DNA of 64,000 nucleotides from Branchiostoma floridae (lineage: Eukaryota > Chordata > Leptocardii > Amphioxiformes > Branchiostomatidae), in contig NW_023365725.1 in the NCBI RefSeq assembly GCF_000003815.2, positions 57,758 through 121,757 of the forward strand, in the 5' to 3' direction. A program made the position numbers and the translations under genes. The first letter of the stretch is position 1, and every line of letters starts with the position of its first letter. This document shows positions 49,034 to 62,362 of the stretch, piece by piece. The notes beneath the pieces are model-generated. The model was not told the origin of the DNA and did no database searches. It saw only the letters and a program-made list of their open reading frames with translations.

Positions 49034-49854
49034 AGCCATTTTCTCTTTGTCGGATGTTCAAACATGAAACTACCAACAATGTGATTTAAAATAGGTTGGA
49101 ATGTGATTTGGGTAGTCAACTGGTTGACATTCGATGGGTCATTAGATCACAATTGCTATCATCTAATCCTGACTGGAAACAATTTTGAATTTCATTTACT
49201 CGGCCTGATAAAGTCGTTGACCAATCCTGAAAGGCTATTCTCCTGTCTAAACATACAAGACCAAGTATGCAATGCAGTGCAGAAAAGGAGATCAACTTCT
49301 GGAATTTTGTGGCCTTTTGCCGACATGAACGAGATGGTGGAGGTAGCCTCTGCCCTGGGTTGCCAAGTTATATCTTTATGACCCTCTGACCTGTAACAAT
49401 CTGTTTACCCTGATAGGCTAATGTTTGTTATTTTGGAAGAAATCCAACGGGTCTCGTAAAAACTTTGATGGAGTAGCATTTCTGTGAGAAGGGACTCTAG
49501 TACGCCAAAAAGCATTTACTCAACTGTGTATAGTTTTGAAAAAGGTCTGATGTTTCAGACAGCATTTGCTGTCTTTTGTCTGTGACACAGAAGAGAGCAT
49601 TCTAAATCGTAACTAAATTTATGATTTGATATGCAAAGGAGATGAAGACCATTTTTAAGAGCTGAAGGGACTGTAGTACTTTTTACATCCGCATGTGTTT
49701 ACAAAACTGCCCTTTTATAACGTTACTTACAATGGCACTTTGCCACTTGGCATAGACCTTGTTTCTATGCAAAACTGAATGGTCGACTGTTTGCACCCTT
49801 CAACTGTTGAGTTTACGCAAAGTTCAAGAATGTGATTGAAAGGCAAAGCCACGC

Positions 49855-50018
49855 TGGGATGCACCGTTGCAATTTGGTATACTGATGTGACTTGTTTCCT
49901 ATGGCCTCTTGTCGAGTACGCCTGTGTCGTCTGGCACCCTGGGCTTACCGTGGTTTTATCATCAAAAGTTGAACGCGTCCAGAAGAGGGCTCTGTGGATC
50001 ATACTTGGACCGGAGTAA
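49855..50018 (+). mobile_element. LINE reverse-transcriptase fragment
   Basis: The frame VEYACVVWHPGL and SSKVERVQKRALWIILG is the conserved end of the reverse-transcriptase region in many non-LTR elements. 5' and 3' truncated. Lies between genes B and C. Confidence 0.75.
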
Positions 50019-51129
50019 GTAACTTATGACAGTGCACTGGATATTTCGTAGTTTTACCAGAGTCCCACCTGGTCGAATAGGGGACTTTGGTCAAGTTAGG
50101 AATAAAGCCTAGTAGGAGTAGAAGGTAGCTACCCGAGGCCTGACTGTAAACAAGTAGGTATAATTTACTAGTAACAATGGATATAAAGAGTAGGCAACAA
50201 CATCTTCAAACACATAATGATTCAAGAAGTTCGTTTATTGGTAAAGCAAAACGCACAACAACAATAGTTTTATAACTTATGAGCGGTAGTAGACGTTAAT
50301 AACCTATCAACAGTCACAGGACTGTGTCCATATTTTTCTGATTGTATATAGCTAGCTGAACAGAAATATTTCATTTCTTATATATTTCTTTCTCGTAGTG
50401 GCCTAAATTGTCAATCATAGTTTTTGGTATTAGGCTGTGGTACTGCCAAGACGATAAAGTAACATTCAATTCACGATGTATACATGGATCACTAGTACAG
50501 TCGAATAAAGTGTAAAAAAAAACTTAGGAATGAATACATTTGATATAGATACTTTGATGTTGACAAGGTACTTAAACTTCCATTGTAGAATCTTTGTCAT
50601 TGTCAAATCGTTATCAGATCCATTTGGTGCAAAGTTAGTGAGTATTTCTCAAATGTATTGACATGTTTAAATTGAACCTAGTTAGATTTCAGACATACGT
50701 TTATCAACAGTTCAATTCATCAAATAACATGGTTCTTTACATTCACGATGTGATTTGAACAAATTGTGGAGAAAATTGCATAAGATATATGCTTAGCTCC
50801 TTTTATGCACCTACGTTGACATTATTCTTCACAGACAAATTCAGATATCCACATACTACACACACTGTCGGTGACACACCAAATTCTAAGTACACTCAAG
50901 CTTCACATAAAACACATTCTAGGCACTCTGATACCAAAGTACCGATAAGCTGATATATGAGAGCCCTAATATATCATAAGGATATTTCCAAACTTGCTTG
51001 TGCTGTAACAGTATATTTAGCTAACGCAAAATCACTAAACGTACCGCTGTGGCTTATTGCTCAACAACAGTTATAATTGAGATCAACACGTTGGTATTCG
51101 TGTTGTTTGCAGAAGCAATATGGTCACCT
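50019..51129. other. Downstream flank of GBP-C
   Basis: AT-rich, probably containing the GBP-C 3' UTR. A candidate minus-strand AATAAA is near 50228 (complement TTTATT). No exon recognised. Confidence 0.4.
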
Positions 51130-51155
51130 CTACGAGATGGGGCACTTACTGGGAG
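51130..51155 (-). CDS. CaaX micro-exon of GBP gene C
   Basis: A 26-bp final exon after CTTTCAG: PPSKCPIS then TAG, joined in phase 1 to CCAC|GTAAGT of exon 51306-51441. CPIS fits CaaX with serine last (farnesyl type), although proline at the first a-position is unusual. Confidence 0.7.
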
Positions 51156-53166
51156 CTGAAAGGAAGCAACAAGTATGATGAGTTGGCGATGAAGATCGTG
51201 GTTAAAAGAACAAATTTGCCATAATGTCCTGATTTCGACAGTTGTGCGAAAGACAAGTTGGTCTAGATCTTAAGACGTTGGTATAGGGGATTAATAACTA
51301 CTTACGTGGAGCTGGTGGAGCTGCAGTTTTTTCCATAACTCGACCCATCATGTCCAACATATGCCTGTTCATTTCTGTCTGTTGCTGCTGCATGCCCATC
51401 ATCACTTCCATCATCTTGGCATGTTCCCTCTCACTGCGATCCTGGTAGTTATATTTTTTAGTTAGCTAAACAAATGATGTTTTATTCACGATGACGAAAC
51501 TGTTTATAACAACATATTGTTTAATGAAAAGAATGCTGTGTTTATTAAGGTCGTAGAATGAAATACAAACAATAATCTAACACTGGCCTTCGCTTTTAAG
51601 TCCAACTTTTTGTGTTCAGTTGGCGATATGGCCCAATACATATGGACATAATTGTTGCCAGGTTGTCATTATGAATAAACTTGTTGATACGTAAGTTGTC
51701 GTTTTCGTATCTCACTTTTGTTATTATCTAATGTCCGGGGCTCAATTGTTATACTAAAGATAAAACCAATTGTTAGTTAAATGCATAAAGAGGTTCTTTT
51801 TGAAATCAGATGTTTGCCTGAAAACTATCTCATAATCGCCACACTGTCAAATTACTACCTTTTCTCGTTGAGCCTGTTCCTCCCTTCGTGCATCTTTCAG
51901 TTCTTGGACCTTCTTCTCCTCCTGCCTGAGTCGCTCCGTCTCTTGTTGCTTCATCTAAAATTAAGCCAGTGCATGTAATAATAGAGAGGGAGATTTTCAT
52001 TGGCACAGCGAAAGTACAGAGATCTCCTAAATGTTTTACAACTATTGATATAATAATTTAACTAATAATTACAAGGTTCACGAGTACATTACTATATCAG
52101 GATTCACTACCTCCCATAAAAGGATTAACAAGGCTGGATTCACAACCCCTCATCGTTCTTATTATGTAGTAGTCAACTGAATAATAAATTCTGTTACCGT
52201 CTCCATCTGCTCCTTGTTCTGCTGCAGCACTTTCTGCAAAGTTTCCTGCTGGGCCTTCTCCCTGTCCTTTGCCTGGTTAATCAGCTGCTGCATCTCCCTG
52301 GCCTGTTCCTTGGCTTTGACCTCTGCCGCCTGTACCTTCTGTTGTTCCTCCAATACCTGAAATAAAGATGATATCAAGATGTACACTTAAAGCGTTTCTT
52401 GGTTGATAGCTTACAGGATTTAGATAGCATAACATGTAAAGGAAAGGAGACTAAATGTATTTAAGCAGCCTGACTTTACACATGTAGTATACTTTCAGTC
52501 GGAGAAATAAACAGACGTCAATGAATTTTACGGCTCTTAGAGATGTAAGAATTACCTCTTTCTGATATCCCTTGATCTTCTCAAAGTCGACCTTCATCTT
52601 CTCTATGGTTTTGGTCATTTCTTTCAGAACAACCCACTTCTCCGGACCACGCGCCTGCTCGTTGTACTGCTGGCGTGCATGGTCCAGCTCTTTCATCAGC
52701 TGTTTGAAGTCGTAACCAGAAGGAGGCGACAATGCATGTTTTCTGGCAAACAAACCGATAAAATACATACTATTAGATAATCAATAAGACCCCATAGTCA
52801 ACTAAAACCACTTTAAAAACTATATAATACTCTTTGTATTTCGGTACAGAAATTACACTGAATAATACACAATTAAACAACTATCGGTTGAGGTTAGGAT
52901 ATTATAGTAGTCATTGGAAAATAGCCTCTGTCTTAAGCATCCAACGGAAGATTTTAGTCACCTTATTGGGTCAAACAAGTATTCAAAGAGCTCTTGACAG
53001 AAGCTCCAGGAGTGTTGCTTGTTCGCCTGGATGTACTGGTGAAGCTCTCCGCCAGTAACGAAGGATCCCTTCTTCTTCTGGATGATGCCGTCTTCTGCCA
53101 CAAACTCGACCGTACGCTCCTCTCTTTGAACTGAAATTAATATGCAAATAACGAAGAAGAATATGA

Positions 53167-53238
<72 letters not shown>

Positions 53239-56200
53239 CGTTTGGACGCTTTTTGTACATGCGTAACACATGTACCTTCAATAATTTTGTCAGACTTCTA
53301 ATGCACATTAAGGTAACAGTATTTTATTTAGGTCTCAAACCATTGATTTCCAAACATACTCTGTAATCTTAGAAATATCATAACGTTAAATTGATTTCCT
53401 GTTCACATAGCTAGAATGGTCAACAGATAATCGGATGTGTATATATCTACCTCTGACGTTTGAGCACAGTCATATCTGTGCAATTGCGCAACTTCTCATT
53501 ACTTTATTAGCGTTTTTTGTTTTAGGTTATCCAAATGTTCAATGCTGCCTACCCAAGCGTTTTTGCATTTGGTCCACCACCGCGTTGCGCTCCTGAGGAC
53601 CCTGTTTCTCTGAGCTTATGCCAAAATGGCCGACCTTCTCCACAAACATGGCTGTGGCGTCTTTGAACGCCGCGTTGTGGAGGTCCATGAGCGTACTAGG
53701 TTGTCTGCACAGAGAGGTTAGAACAGTTGGAATGTGTAAGACTTATTTAATAAACATGGCATAAGATATGTTTGGATAGGATTTATTAGACTGCATGTTC
53801 AGCCACTAATGAATCCAGTCAAATGCAGCTATGCTTAAACCATATGTATGCCTGTTTTCTTATCACTACCTATACTATCTACTATCTAATACACTTTCGG
53901 CTGGGTATTGCGTAAACTTATTCGTCTGGATATAGTTTGGTAGATGATGTGAAACACATCGTCATAAATCATGCAAAACACAATGACTAAATATTATAAA
54001 ACATTTCCTTACTTTTTATCGGGTGAAGGACCATCTTCCTCCAACGGGATGCCATTCTTGGTGGCTTCAGCAACCTTTGCCTGACGAGTAAATCAAAATT
54101 CACAATGGTTAGACATAATCAGTATCCATTATAATTTCACGTCATTCGTAAAGCCACAAATCACCACTGAAAAACAATAATGTTTCACTAGTGTCTTTAA
54201 TATCACGAGCTGGCACTAGACAGGAAAAGCTTTACTGTCTATGACGCTAGTGGTAAATTTTCAATGAACCCCACCTGCATCTGCTTGTTGTACTCCGCCA
54301 CCACCTCCTCAATGGCCCTGCCCCGCATAACCTCTATGGTGTTCTGCCAGGTGTTGTCCAGGGCAGGGATGGCGTTGGGGTCATTGACCGCTTTCAGATA
54401 TCCTTTGGTCATGATGCTGAGAGCCACACCTGGGAAAATCATATGCAAAGTCTAACAACCAACAAGTAAGCGTTGTTCTTGTCTTCAAATTCATTTATAT
54501 AAACAAAAGTTAGCACAAAACGAACATGTACAGTAAACAACTTTTCTACGACAAAGAATTGGAAAATCTTAAAGATGTCGTTAACGTCGAATGTTCTCCT
54601 TCATCACTTACCATTAACAGTTGAGGCCTTGTCATAACCTTTCTTTGTACGTGCCTTGAGCAACAACGTCTCTGTGAGCTCATCTACCCCTTTGTTGAAT
54701 TCTGGGATCAGGTTGTCCTTGTGCTGAGCTATGTTCTTCATCACCTCCGTGTCCCCAGAGGGCCGTACCAAGATGGCACACTCCACGGATGGGAAGAATG
54801 TGAGGATGGCCCGTCCTACTTTGTCACTTTTTGACTCTTCGAAAGCATTGGGATTGCCATTAAGGACCTATATATAAAATATCATCCATCAAAGCTGTGT
54901 TATATAACCTTAAAATTTTCATTTCATACTGACGTGACGCATTTCAAAGCAATGCACGCAATGCAATACATCTTCCATCTACATTCATTGATACGGGACG
55001 GTGCAAATCCTGTTTCCTTGTCCCTTTCCACTTTCAATATTGTATGTTTAGCCCTGTATGTTCTCAGAGAGATACGAAGTGCATAGAAAAAATTCCAGAA
55101 TAGGGTGTGTATTGTAGTTTTAGGGCTCCACCATTACACTTATAGTGAACTGATCTGAACATACTAGGCCGAAATTATGTTCAATGGAACGTAAGGGGGG
55201 CTTTGACATTTGCAGGAAGTTCATTCCACAAGTTAACAGCTGCATGACATTATTCCGTCACGTATTTGTGATACTGTCCCATACAATCTTCGCGGAAACC
55301 AAAACTTCACTTCCACTGCTTGTAAAAGCTGAAAAGTATCAATATATCCTTCCAACCTTCAACTGTTAACTTGTGGGATGAACTTCCTGCAAATGTCAAA
55401 GCCCCCCTTACGTTCAACATTTAAAAAAAGGAGCTGGACTCATTATTTAACAAGCCGACAAAACACTCCTATTTCTCTCATGGCTTAGGACGCTCCACAG
55501 TTCATCTTACAAGGCTCCGTCTAAACTTCAGTCGGTTAAACTACCATCTATTTCAACACCACTGAATTGATTATCCTACATGTAAATGCGGCTATCGTTG
55601 TGAAACAACTGAACATTATCTCTTACACTGCAAACTCTATACCAGCCAAAGACGTTCTCTGTTATCATCTGTCTCCAACATTAAAGACCTAAAGCAGCTC
55701 AACGACAGTACAAATAAGCTCGATCTTTACTGTTATACCCTTATATCCATTGTGCAGGTAGATTCTCCTAATTGATTCAGTACCAACTATCTTGTCTAAA
55801 TTCACCTTATTTATCTATTTATGTAAATATCTATTTAAGTATTTAGTTATTTATGTATGTACGCTATTTACTACTTTTGTTTTTGCTTATGTTTTGAGTA
55901 GGAGGCTGTATATAAGCATGTATATGAAGCTTTTTGTCTAATACTCTTAAAATATATGTGAATAAATACAAAGTGGCGACATGCGGTTTTCTGGCGACAT
56001 AAATGATAAAAAATAATAAAGATGTCTTGCCTTAGTCACCAAGTATTCTGTTGGTGTCATTTCCTTGCCATCATCATCCTCCATCTTCAGAGCCACGTCA
56101 CGCAGCAGCCACAGGAAGTCTGGGAAGAACTCACGGAATGCTGAAACGTCTTGCCCCTTTCCTTTTTTCACCGTGATTCCTGAAGCCAACTGGACGAAGC

Positions 56201-59200
56201 ACCTAACAGAGTTTTTCAAAAGAAAAATGTCAGATTTTGTACACTGTTAGATAATTTACTAGAGTAGCCAGAGAGAGAATAAGAACGAGTATCCTTGGAG
56301 ACAAAATGATACAAGCTGTATTGAAACAAATATAACAACGGTGTACAGGCTGTATTGCACAATTAATCTACTCACTGTAGCTTTTCCAGATCCCCCTTGT
56401 ACGGCACGTTGAGTGAGTTGTAGATGAGTTGTGACGACAGTAGGATGGTCATCACCAGGATAGAGGCGTCCTGGCCAGCACTGGCACTTATTGCGTCTGA
56501 AGGTTGAAATTATATTTTTGATCATTGTATAAGGGTTTCATCGAAGATGATTTCTACAAGACTAGTACTCTTTCATGTTTGATGCATGACGCTAGTGTAG
56601 GGTATCTGACATTCTTGTGGGAAGTCTATAGACGTCACCTCATAGCACTTTTGGTGACACTTTTTAAATGCCTTTATTACAACTACACATTGATACCTCA
56701 CATGATATTTTCAATAATTTGTACATTTCGCTATCAAGTAGGCTGCTGCCATCTTCTTTGTTTTCTCATTTTAAGTCGGATGAACCTGATGCTGGAGCAA
56801 ATTAATAACCATTTATCAACAGTCTCCAGGTTAGTTCTGAACAACCCACATACCTATTCCCTCCGTGTCCAGTAGCACAATAGTGAAGTCCTTCCCCCGC
56901 AGCACCTTGGTGCCCATCCAGATACCAAACGTCTGGGGGTCCATGCGATGGCCCAGCGCAAAGGCATCAGCTGTCCCCAGCAACCTAAACATAATTCAAG
57001 AAACGGTACCAAAACAAGAGTCCGGAGACCTCGACATAAATGGACCGTTCCAGCCGAACGCCATATCGAACAAATAGAACCCTATTCTATTCCGAATACT
57101 CGGTCAAAAACAGCCCTGGTGGGACAGGAATGGCCAAAGAAAAATGCTGTGCCTTTTTTTGTTGCAGACTATACCGACCGAGTATTGTTGTTTTTGGAAG
57201 GGTAGGCGCTACATAACATTACTTTGTTCCTAGACAGGATGCGCACGTAAAGCAATGTCCGTAGAAGAGACGGGATTCTGCACTGGCGGACTTTGTAGTA
57301 GTGTCTTATATATTTGACACGTGGTACATGCTCCCTCTCCGCGAGTGACCGAGCTACTTTCTTCTTAATTTGTTTTTTCTGCTGAGTATGCATGCACATG
57401 CCATGCATGCAACAAACGCGGTAGAAAACCTGTCACATATATACGTACACAGCTTTACACCTGCATCGACCGCATGTCAGAAAACGGGCAATCCTGACCA
57501 CCAACAAGGTAATATTATGGAGCGCCTCCCGCTTCCGCTTTGACTTAAATTATATCGCTCTTACCGCAACAATATACGTCCCCTCCTCAAATGAAGGTAC
57601 CCAGTGGATGTAGCCTTCCACAAAGAATGCATAGCATTTTTCTTTCGCCCGTTCTAAGAGGATTTTAAGGCCCCAAAAGCTAAACCGAAGTCATACGGTA
57701 TCCTCAGCCTAATAGTGGCGGCGGCCATGTTTTTGCAACTCGCGCCGTTTTTGACCGAGGTTTTGGATTTCTTGTTTTATCTTGTTTTATATTTATCTAA
57801 TCTATCGTGCAGAGATGGCTGTTATATCGTGCAGAGATGGCTGTTATTAGACTTTGTCATCAATCATATGCATTCATTCTTAGTTTGCATAATTCACATC
57901 TAAATGCATTTCTGTCAAACATAGCCGACCCCCAAATATCATGCCTGTCTGTTGAGCCATTGTTCGGTTAATCTCTGAAAACTAAAACGCTTTTGCCGTT
58001 CCAGAGCAAGCTGTTAAAAGGCAAAAATTTACTTCGACCTTCGTCTTCCCAAAATCTATCCACATGCTCTATAATCACTATAAATCCAAAGGCTCTTAGG
58101 TTTTGCTGACCGCCAATATCCAGAAACACTGACACACCCCTTTTGGTGAATGGCATATCCCACTGGTTCAATGTTCTCTGTTCATACAGTAATGTAACCT
58201 AAGTTTTACTGGCCAGGGGCAATTGTACAACAGAACCTTGTCCGGCCTACTTATAAAGCAGAATCTGATGTTTGTAGGGAAGCTTGTCACCAAACTACCC
58301 CTGAAGTTCCAGTGCGTGCTGGTATTATACTGTGTGCTGGTATTATACTGTGTGCTGGTATTATACTGTGTCATTAAGGATTGCCCCATTATAAGTGTCA
58401 TTAAGGATTGCCCGTTTTCTGACATGCGGTCGATGCAGGTGTAAAGCTGTGTACGTATATATGTGACAGGTTTTCTACCGCGGTTCCAATGCATTAAAAG
58501 CTATGCGTCACCAAAAATTGAAAACCACAGCATTACCAGGGCCAGGCATCAAAAAGTGGAACCAAGCTGCAGTACTAAGGTCAACCACCACGAGGCCCAA
58601 AGTCACACCAGACAATGTACCAAGTGTCATTGCAATCGCGTGAAACATTTTAGAGTTATAGCGCCTGAACTAAAAAAAAAACATGCCCTGCAAAAGTATA
58701 CCTCTATTTCAAGGACATGATAAGCAACAAACCGCCACAACATGAAAGACCTGCAGTTGTATATCTGTAGGTTTAGAAAATTGCTGAAGCATGTAGCGCC
58801 ATGTTGACGAAACACTGCTGGGGCCCACTTGGGTAGTGAACACATTAAAGTCGATACCAGGCCGGCAACTGAGAGCAAGTGTCTAAACAAGCCTTTGACA
58901 TCCTTTGTTTAATTATTGCAATGACCACATCAATTATGCTTGACAAAAGGCGGTTTTCAAAGTGACGACTAAACTTGCCAAACATTACCAGTTCTCAAAG
59001 AACACACTCCATGAAAAGTAATGATATATACCAGGAAATAAGTAGCCTCCATAGCAGGCTCTCTGGGGCCTTTCTTTTTGGCTCATACTACACTTTTGCT
59101 TGCCATCTATTTGTACTGGGTCGCTGATTGCTGGCCCCCAAGAGGGGCCGGCAGTCAGAAAAGGCCAGCAATCAGCGACCCAGTACAAATAGAAATGGCC

Positions 59201-60579
59201 AGCAAAAGTGTATTATGACCCCCAAAAAGGCCCCCAGAGAGCCTGCTATGGAGGCTAGTGTGTATATATATCTTCTTGGTTGAAATAAGCCTCCGGACAA
59301 GGATTCACCACAAACGTACGTATTATTTTCCGTGGTGCTGGTAGTGCACCGCTGACTAATGTTTTTCTATACGCGACAGGCATTCCTCATGTCCGGGTGT
59401 AGTTACTGTCAACATTTGACTGCCTATAGACCATACCAACATTTTGACTCGCTAGAAAAGTAAACTACAGACTTATAGACTGAAGACATTCCATCTTTTA
59501 TCCTTTTGCCTAAACCGTAAAGGCACGGCCATTATCGGCGATTTTTTGGTGGTTGGATTTTCATGGATTTTCTATGGAAAGCTTTTACGCCACAAGAGTC
59601 AAGACAGCTGGATTTTCGTGAACGTTAACACATTCAAGACTTAATGGCAAATATCTTCTGTCTTAGACCTAGCTGAGCTAATATACGACGAAAATGTCAG
59701 GGCTGTCAACAAATGAAACATCTGTGCCAACAGGCTCATGATTTCGACAAGAACAACGTGGCATAAAGAAGTAACTATATGACATGTAAGGCCTAATAAA
59801 AAAGCTGATTGTGTTTTCGATTAGGGTCCTGAAAAAATTAAAGTGGGTAGGTATACATTATTTTTTTATCCCTTTTTCAAACTTTTGGCCGAAATGATCC
59901 AACAAATGTACTTTAACAACGTAAAACAACATCAGCCATTCAGGGCATCTGTATGTTCAACATTATATTCAAGTTGAACTATAATGGGGGTGTCAACAAA
60001 GAGGACCTAGGCTCAAAGAGTTTCAATTAAAACAGGCATGATGAGAGCATGTTGAAAAACGTGTCTCTTGCTAGCGATGGACCAGAAAAAAGTACTGTCT
60101 GCAGCTGCGCAGGAGTCCGTTCGGTAACCAAAAACACAACATTTTTCCTAAGTCCAATTAAGACGGCAAGCCTTGATATAAATAAGAAAAGTTAGCTACC
60201 CTTGTGAGTTTGGTACCATGACAACACAGCAAAGGCACCATGATACATGTAAATGAGGTGCGTAGCAAATTTGGCATTATAAATGTCCATTGTGGCATTA
60301 CCTGGACAGGATGTAGCTTTTCCCAGTCCGACAGGGCCCACAGATAGAGATGACACTCACGGGCTCCTCGATCCCCTCCAGTAGTTCTAACGCTTGGGGA
60401 ACGCCATGTAGGGTAGCCCGTTGTTCGTCCTGTATTTTCTCGACAGCACCGGTGGACGCGTTGTACTTCAGGTCGTTCGGCAGAATGAGCGGAATGGATG
60501 AGCCATGGACGGGTTGTCCACCTTTTTTCGGCTTCAGCTCCTCGACTGCGAACCCAAACTTGGATAGTAACCCCGACAT
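51130..60579 (-). CDS. GBP gene C: guanylate-binding GTPase with CaaX box CPIS
   Basis: Fourteen exons: 60302-60579, 56854-56984, 56376-56496, 56031-56202, 54612-54867, 54275-54429, 54013-54080, 53553-53704, 52962-53130, 52556-52742, 52198-52356, 51859-51954, 51306-51441, 51130-51155; 2106 nt, 701 aa plus stop, phases consistent. Starts MSGLLSKFGFAVEELKPKKG five bases after a TTCTCAG acceptor. GTPase motifs as in gene B: GPCRTGKS (81-88), QTFGIWMGTK, DTEG (132-135), LRD (210-212). The helical part has ARGPEKWVVLKEM, then a coiled coil with a Met/Gln-rich stretch (MMEVMMGMQQQQTEMNRHML) and a Pro-rich tail to CPIS. The exon at 56031 uses a GC donor. The 3.3-kb first intron is filled by transposon sequence. 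Likely a prenylated GTPase of host defence, inferred from family. Confidence 0.88.
53168..53236. repeat. AT dinucleotide microsatellite
   Basis: A long (AT)n tract in a GBP-C intron. It produces false Ile-Tyr ORFs on both strands. Confidence 0.95.
55187..55415. repeat. 51-bp inverted repeat around a LINE remnant
   Basis: 55187-55237 and 55365-55415 are inverted copies with one or two mismatches (GTTAACTTGTGGGATGAACT and onward). The right copy encodes LWDELPANVKAPLT, a typical LINE tail, so the left copy is an inverted piece of the same element. Confidence 0.8.
55365..55800 (+). mobile_element. LINE fragment in GBP-C intron
   Basis: LWDELPANVKAPLT, then in a shifted frame RLRLNFSRLNYHLFQH, then TCKCGYRCETTEHYLLHC, the C-x-C-x3-C...H...C end of non-LTR elements. 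Frames are interrupted. Sits in the intron between exons 56031 and 54867. Confidence 0.75.
57417..58482. mobile_element. 1.07-kb inverted-repeat element in first intron of GBP-C
   Basis: About 75-bp terminal inverted repeats starting CGCGGTAGAAAACCTGTCAC (57417) and ending in the complement at 58482. The interior has three copies of an 18-bp unit GTGCTGGTATTATACTGT (58316-58371). No transposase. Confidence 0.8.
59025..59271. repeat. Large palindrome, about 92-bp arms
   Basis: 59045-59136 and 59164-59256 are inverted copies (CCTCCATAGCAGGCTCTCTG; TACTGGGTCGCTGATTGCTG) around a 27-bp GC-rich loop. Located in GBP-C intron 1; probably a MITE. Confidence 0.8.
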
Positions 60580-60720
60580 ATTCTCTGAGAACGCTTGGCC
60601 CCAAAAAAACTTCGATCGGGGGACACCAACTCAGAGCTCTGTCTCCGAGCTACCTCCTTTGATCACTGTGGAAACCACTGGGTACAAGTTCCCGTTTTTA
60701 TCCTTGTGTGAGGTGAGTCA

Positions 60721-60762
60721 TGGGAATTTCCAATAGTTACGTTTGAGGGTCAACATGAGGTT
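60721..60762 (-). promoter_or_regulatory. GBP promoter block with NF-kappaB site (gene C)
   Basis: GGGAATTTCC at 60722-60731, inverted CCAAT at 60730-60734, and GAGGGTCAACATGAGG, closely matching 48604-48644 of gene B. 143 bp from the ATG. A TATA-like GATAAAAAC lies about 30 bp closer to the gene. Confidence 0.65.
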
Positions 60763-61620
60763 TATCAATCAATAAATATCCTTTTTGCATAATTCATATT
60801 TACTACATGTCGCCACGGGGTCAGAATTTTACCATTGAATTAGTATTTTCTCTCCAAGCATTACCAATCACAAGTATTGTTTGCTTAACCATGCCTGTCC
60901 ACTACCGAATCCATGGTTGAGACTGAAAAACCGCATATTGACCCTTTAGGTGATATATTATCAGTCACAACAAAAACAATGAAAATGAAAGTAGATTCTA
61001 AAAATGATCTCATCAGTTCATTTGCATATGAAGTCTTCTTTATTGGTTTGAGCTTCAGTTGTGACAAGTAAATGATGTTAGACTGGATTGCGAAGAAACA
61101 TTAAAAAAATCCTGTGACCTGTTTGACAACAAATAATACACACATGTGAACAAAGGATAGTGTTTTGTAACAATCCAGTCCTGAAAGGTGAAAGTTCAAT
61201 GCTGGATATTCCCCTGTCTGACTCACAAGACGTTATTCCCCGTTACCTAAAATTAAAACACGAAAATCCCCCATCGTCGTAAGGGATTTATAAAGTAGGG
61301 AGGTTGTCACTTAAAACAATAGGAATGACAAGTTTGACAGCTTAACAGACGCTTGGCGTGGAATGTATGTTGACTTGATAACTTCATTAACATAGTACAA
61401 AAGCGTGTTCTGGCGACATATAAAGGCAACATTTCAATGTTTACTGCAATGCTTTCTTAGGTTAACTGTCAAACTCGACACCCCCTGTTGTTCTTTGAGT
61501 ACCACCTCAGTTCCTTCTTCATAAGTCTAGTTCGTGGGGGTGGGGGTAGGTATTGGTGAAGAACGTCTTGTGAGTCATACAGGGGAATAACCAGCATTGA
61601 ACTTTAACCTCTAAGCCTGG

Positions 61621-62020
61621 ATGTTTAGCATAACATTAACCCTTGTTTACGGATGTGCATTATATCTAGATAAGTTAGAAGACGAACTTCATTTTGTAGT
61701 AGAATGTAGTTTGTACAAGAAAGAGAGAGCTGAACTCTACGGACTAATAGATTCCATGTTCCCCCACTTCATACGACTAAGTAATATAGACAAACTTATA
61801 TTCCTTATGAATCTAGACAAACCTTTACTTATAAAGCATATCTGTTCTTACATTTTCAACATCACAAAGAAAGGAGAAGAAGCCGAATGTACGCAGTAGA
61901 ATACGATTCTTGAGTAGTGTAGATTCATTGTATCATTATATCATGTTGTATCATTTATTGTGACCTGTACTGAACCCAGTGGGTATGAATGTACAATAAA
62001 GGTCTTCATTCATTCATTAT
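61621..62020 (+). mobile_element. LINE 3' end (CR1-like)
   Basis: The frame LEDELHFVVECSLYKKERAE ends at a stop near 61899 and is followed by an AATAAAGG signal and a TTCATTCATTCATT tail. Complete 3' end, 5' truncated. Lies between the divergent GBP genes C and D. Confidence 0.75.
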
Positions 62021-62362
62021 TCGTGGTCACACGAGTTTTAAATTGTTGCAATCCCGTCTAATGGTGATACGTTGACTAACACAAGATCAAACCACTACAC
62101 AACTGGAACTTTATATGCAAATGACTTGATATTATTTACACAATGAACTTTCATTTTCGCACTCATTACATTAGCCAAAGGGTCGTATATGGTTTTGGAG
62201 CAACAAATATGGATCCATGAGTAGAGTAATAACAAATAGCATGTCCGCGAGGTAACACTTAAAGGAAAAATTCACTTCGTGGATAAAATTCTGATCCGGT
62301 GTCGAAATTACATAGGAATTAATCATTAAAACTTTGCAATAATAAGAATATGATTTATGAAC

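Noticed and set aside
53142-53366. Ile-Tyr repeat ORFs on both strands
   Set aside because: Produced by the AT dinucleotide tract at 53168-53236 in an intron.
59025-59271. Palindrome as a possible microRNA precursor
   Set aside because: Arms of about 92 bp with near-perfect pairing and transposon-like flanks fit a MITE better; no evidence of processing.
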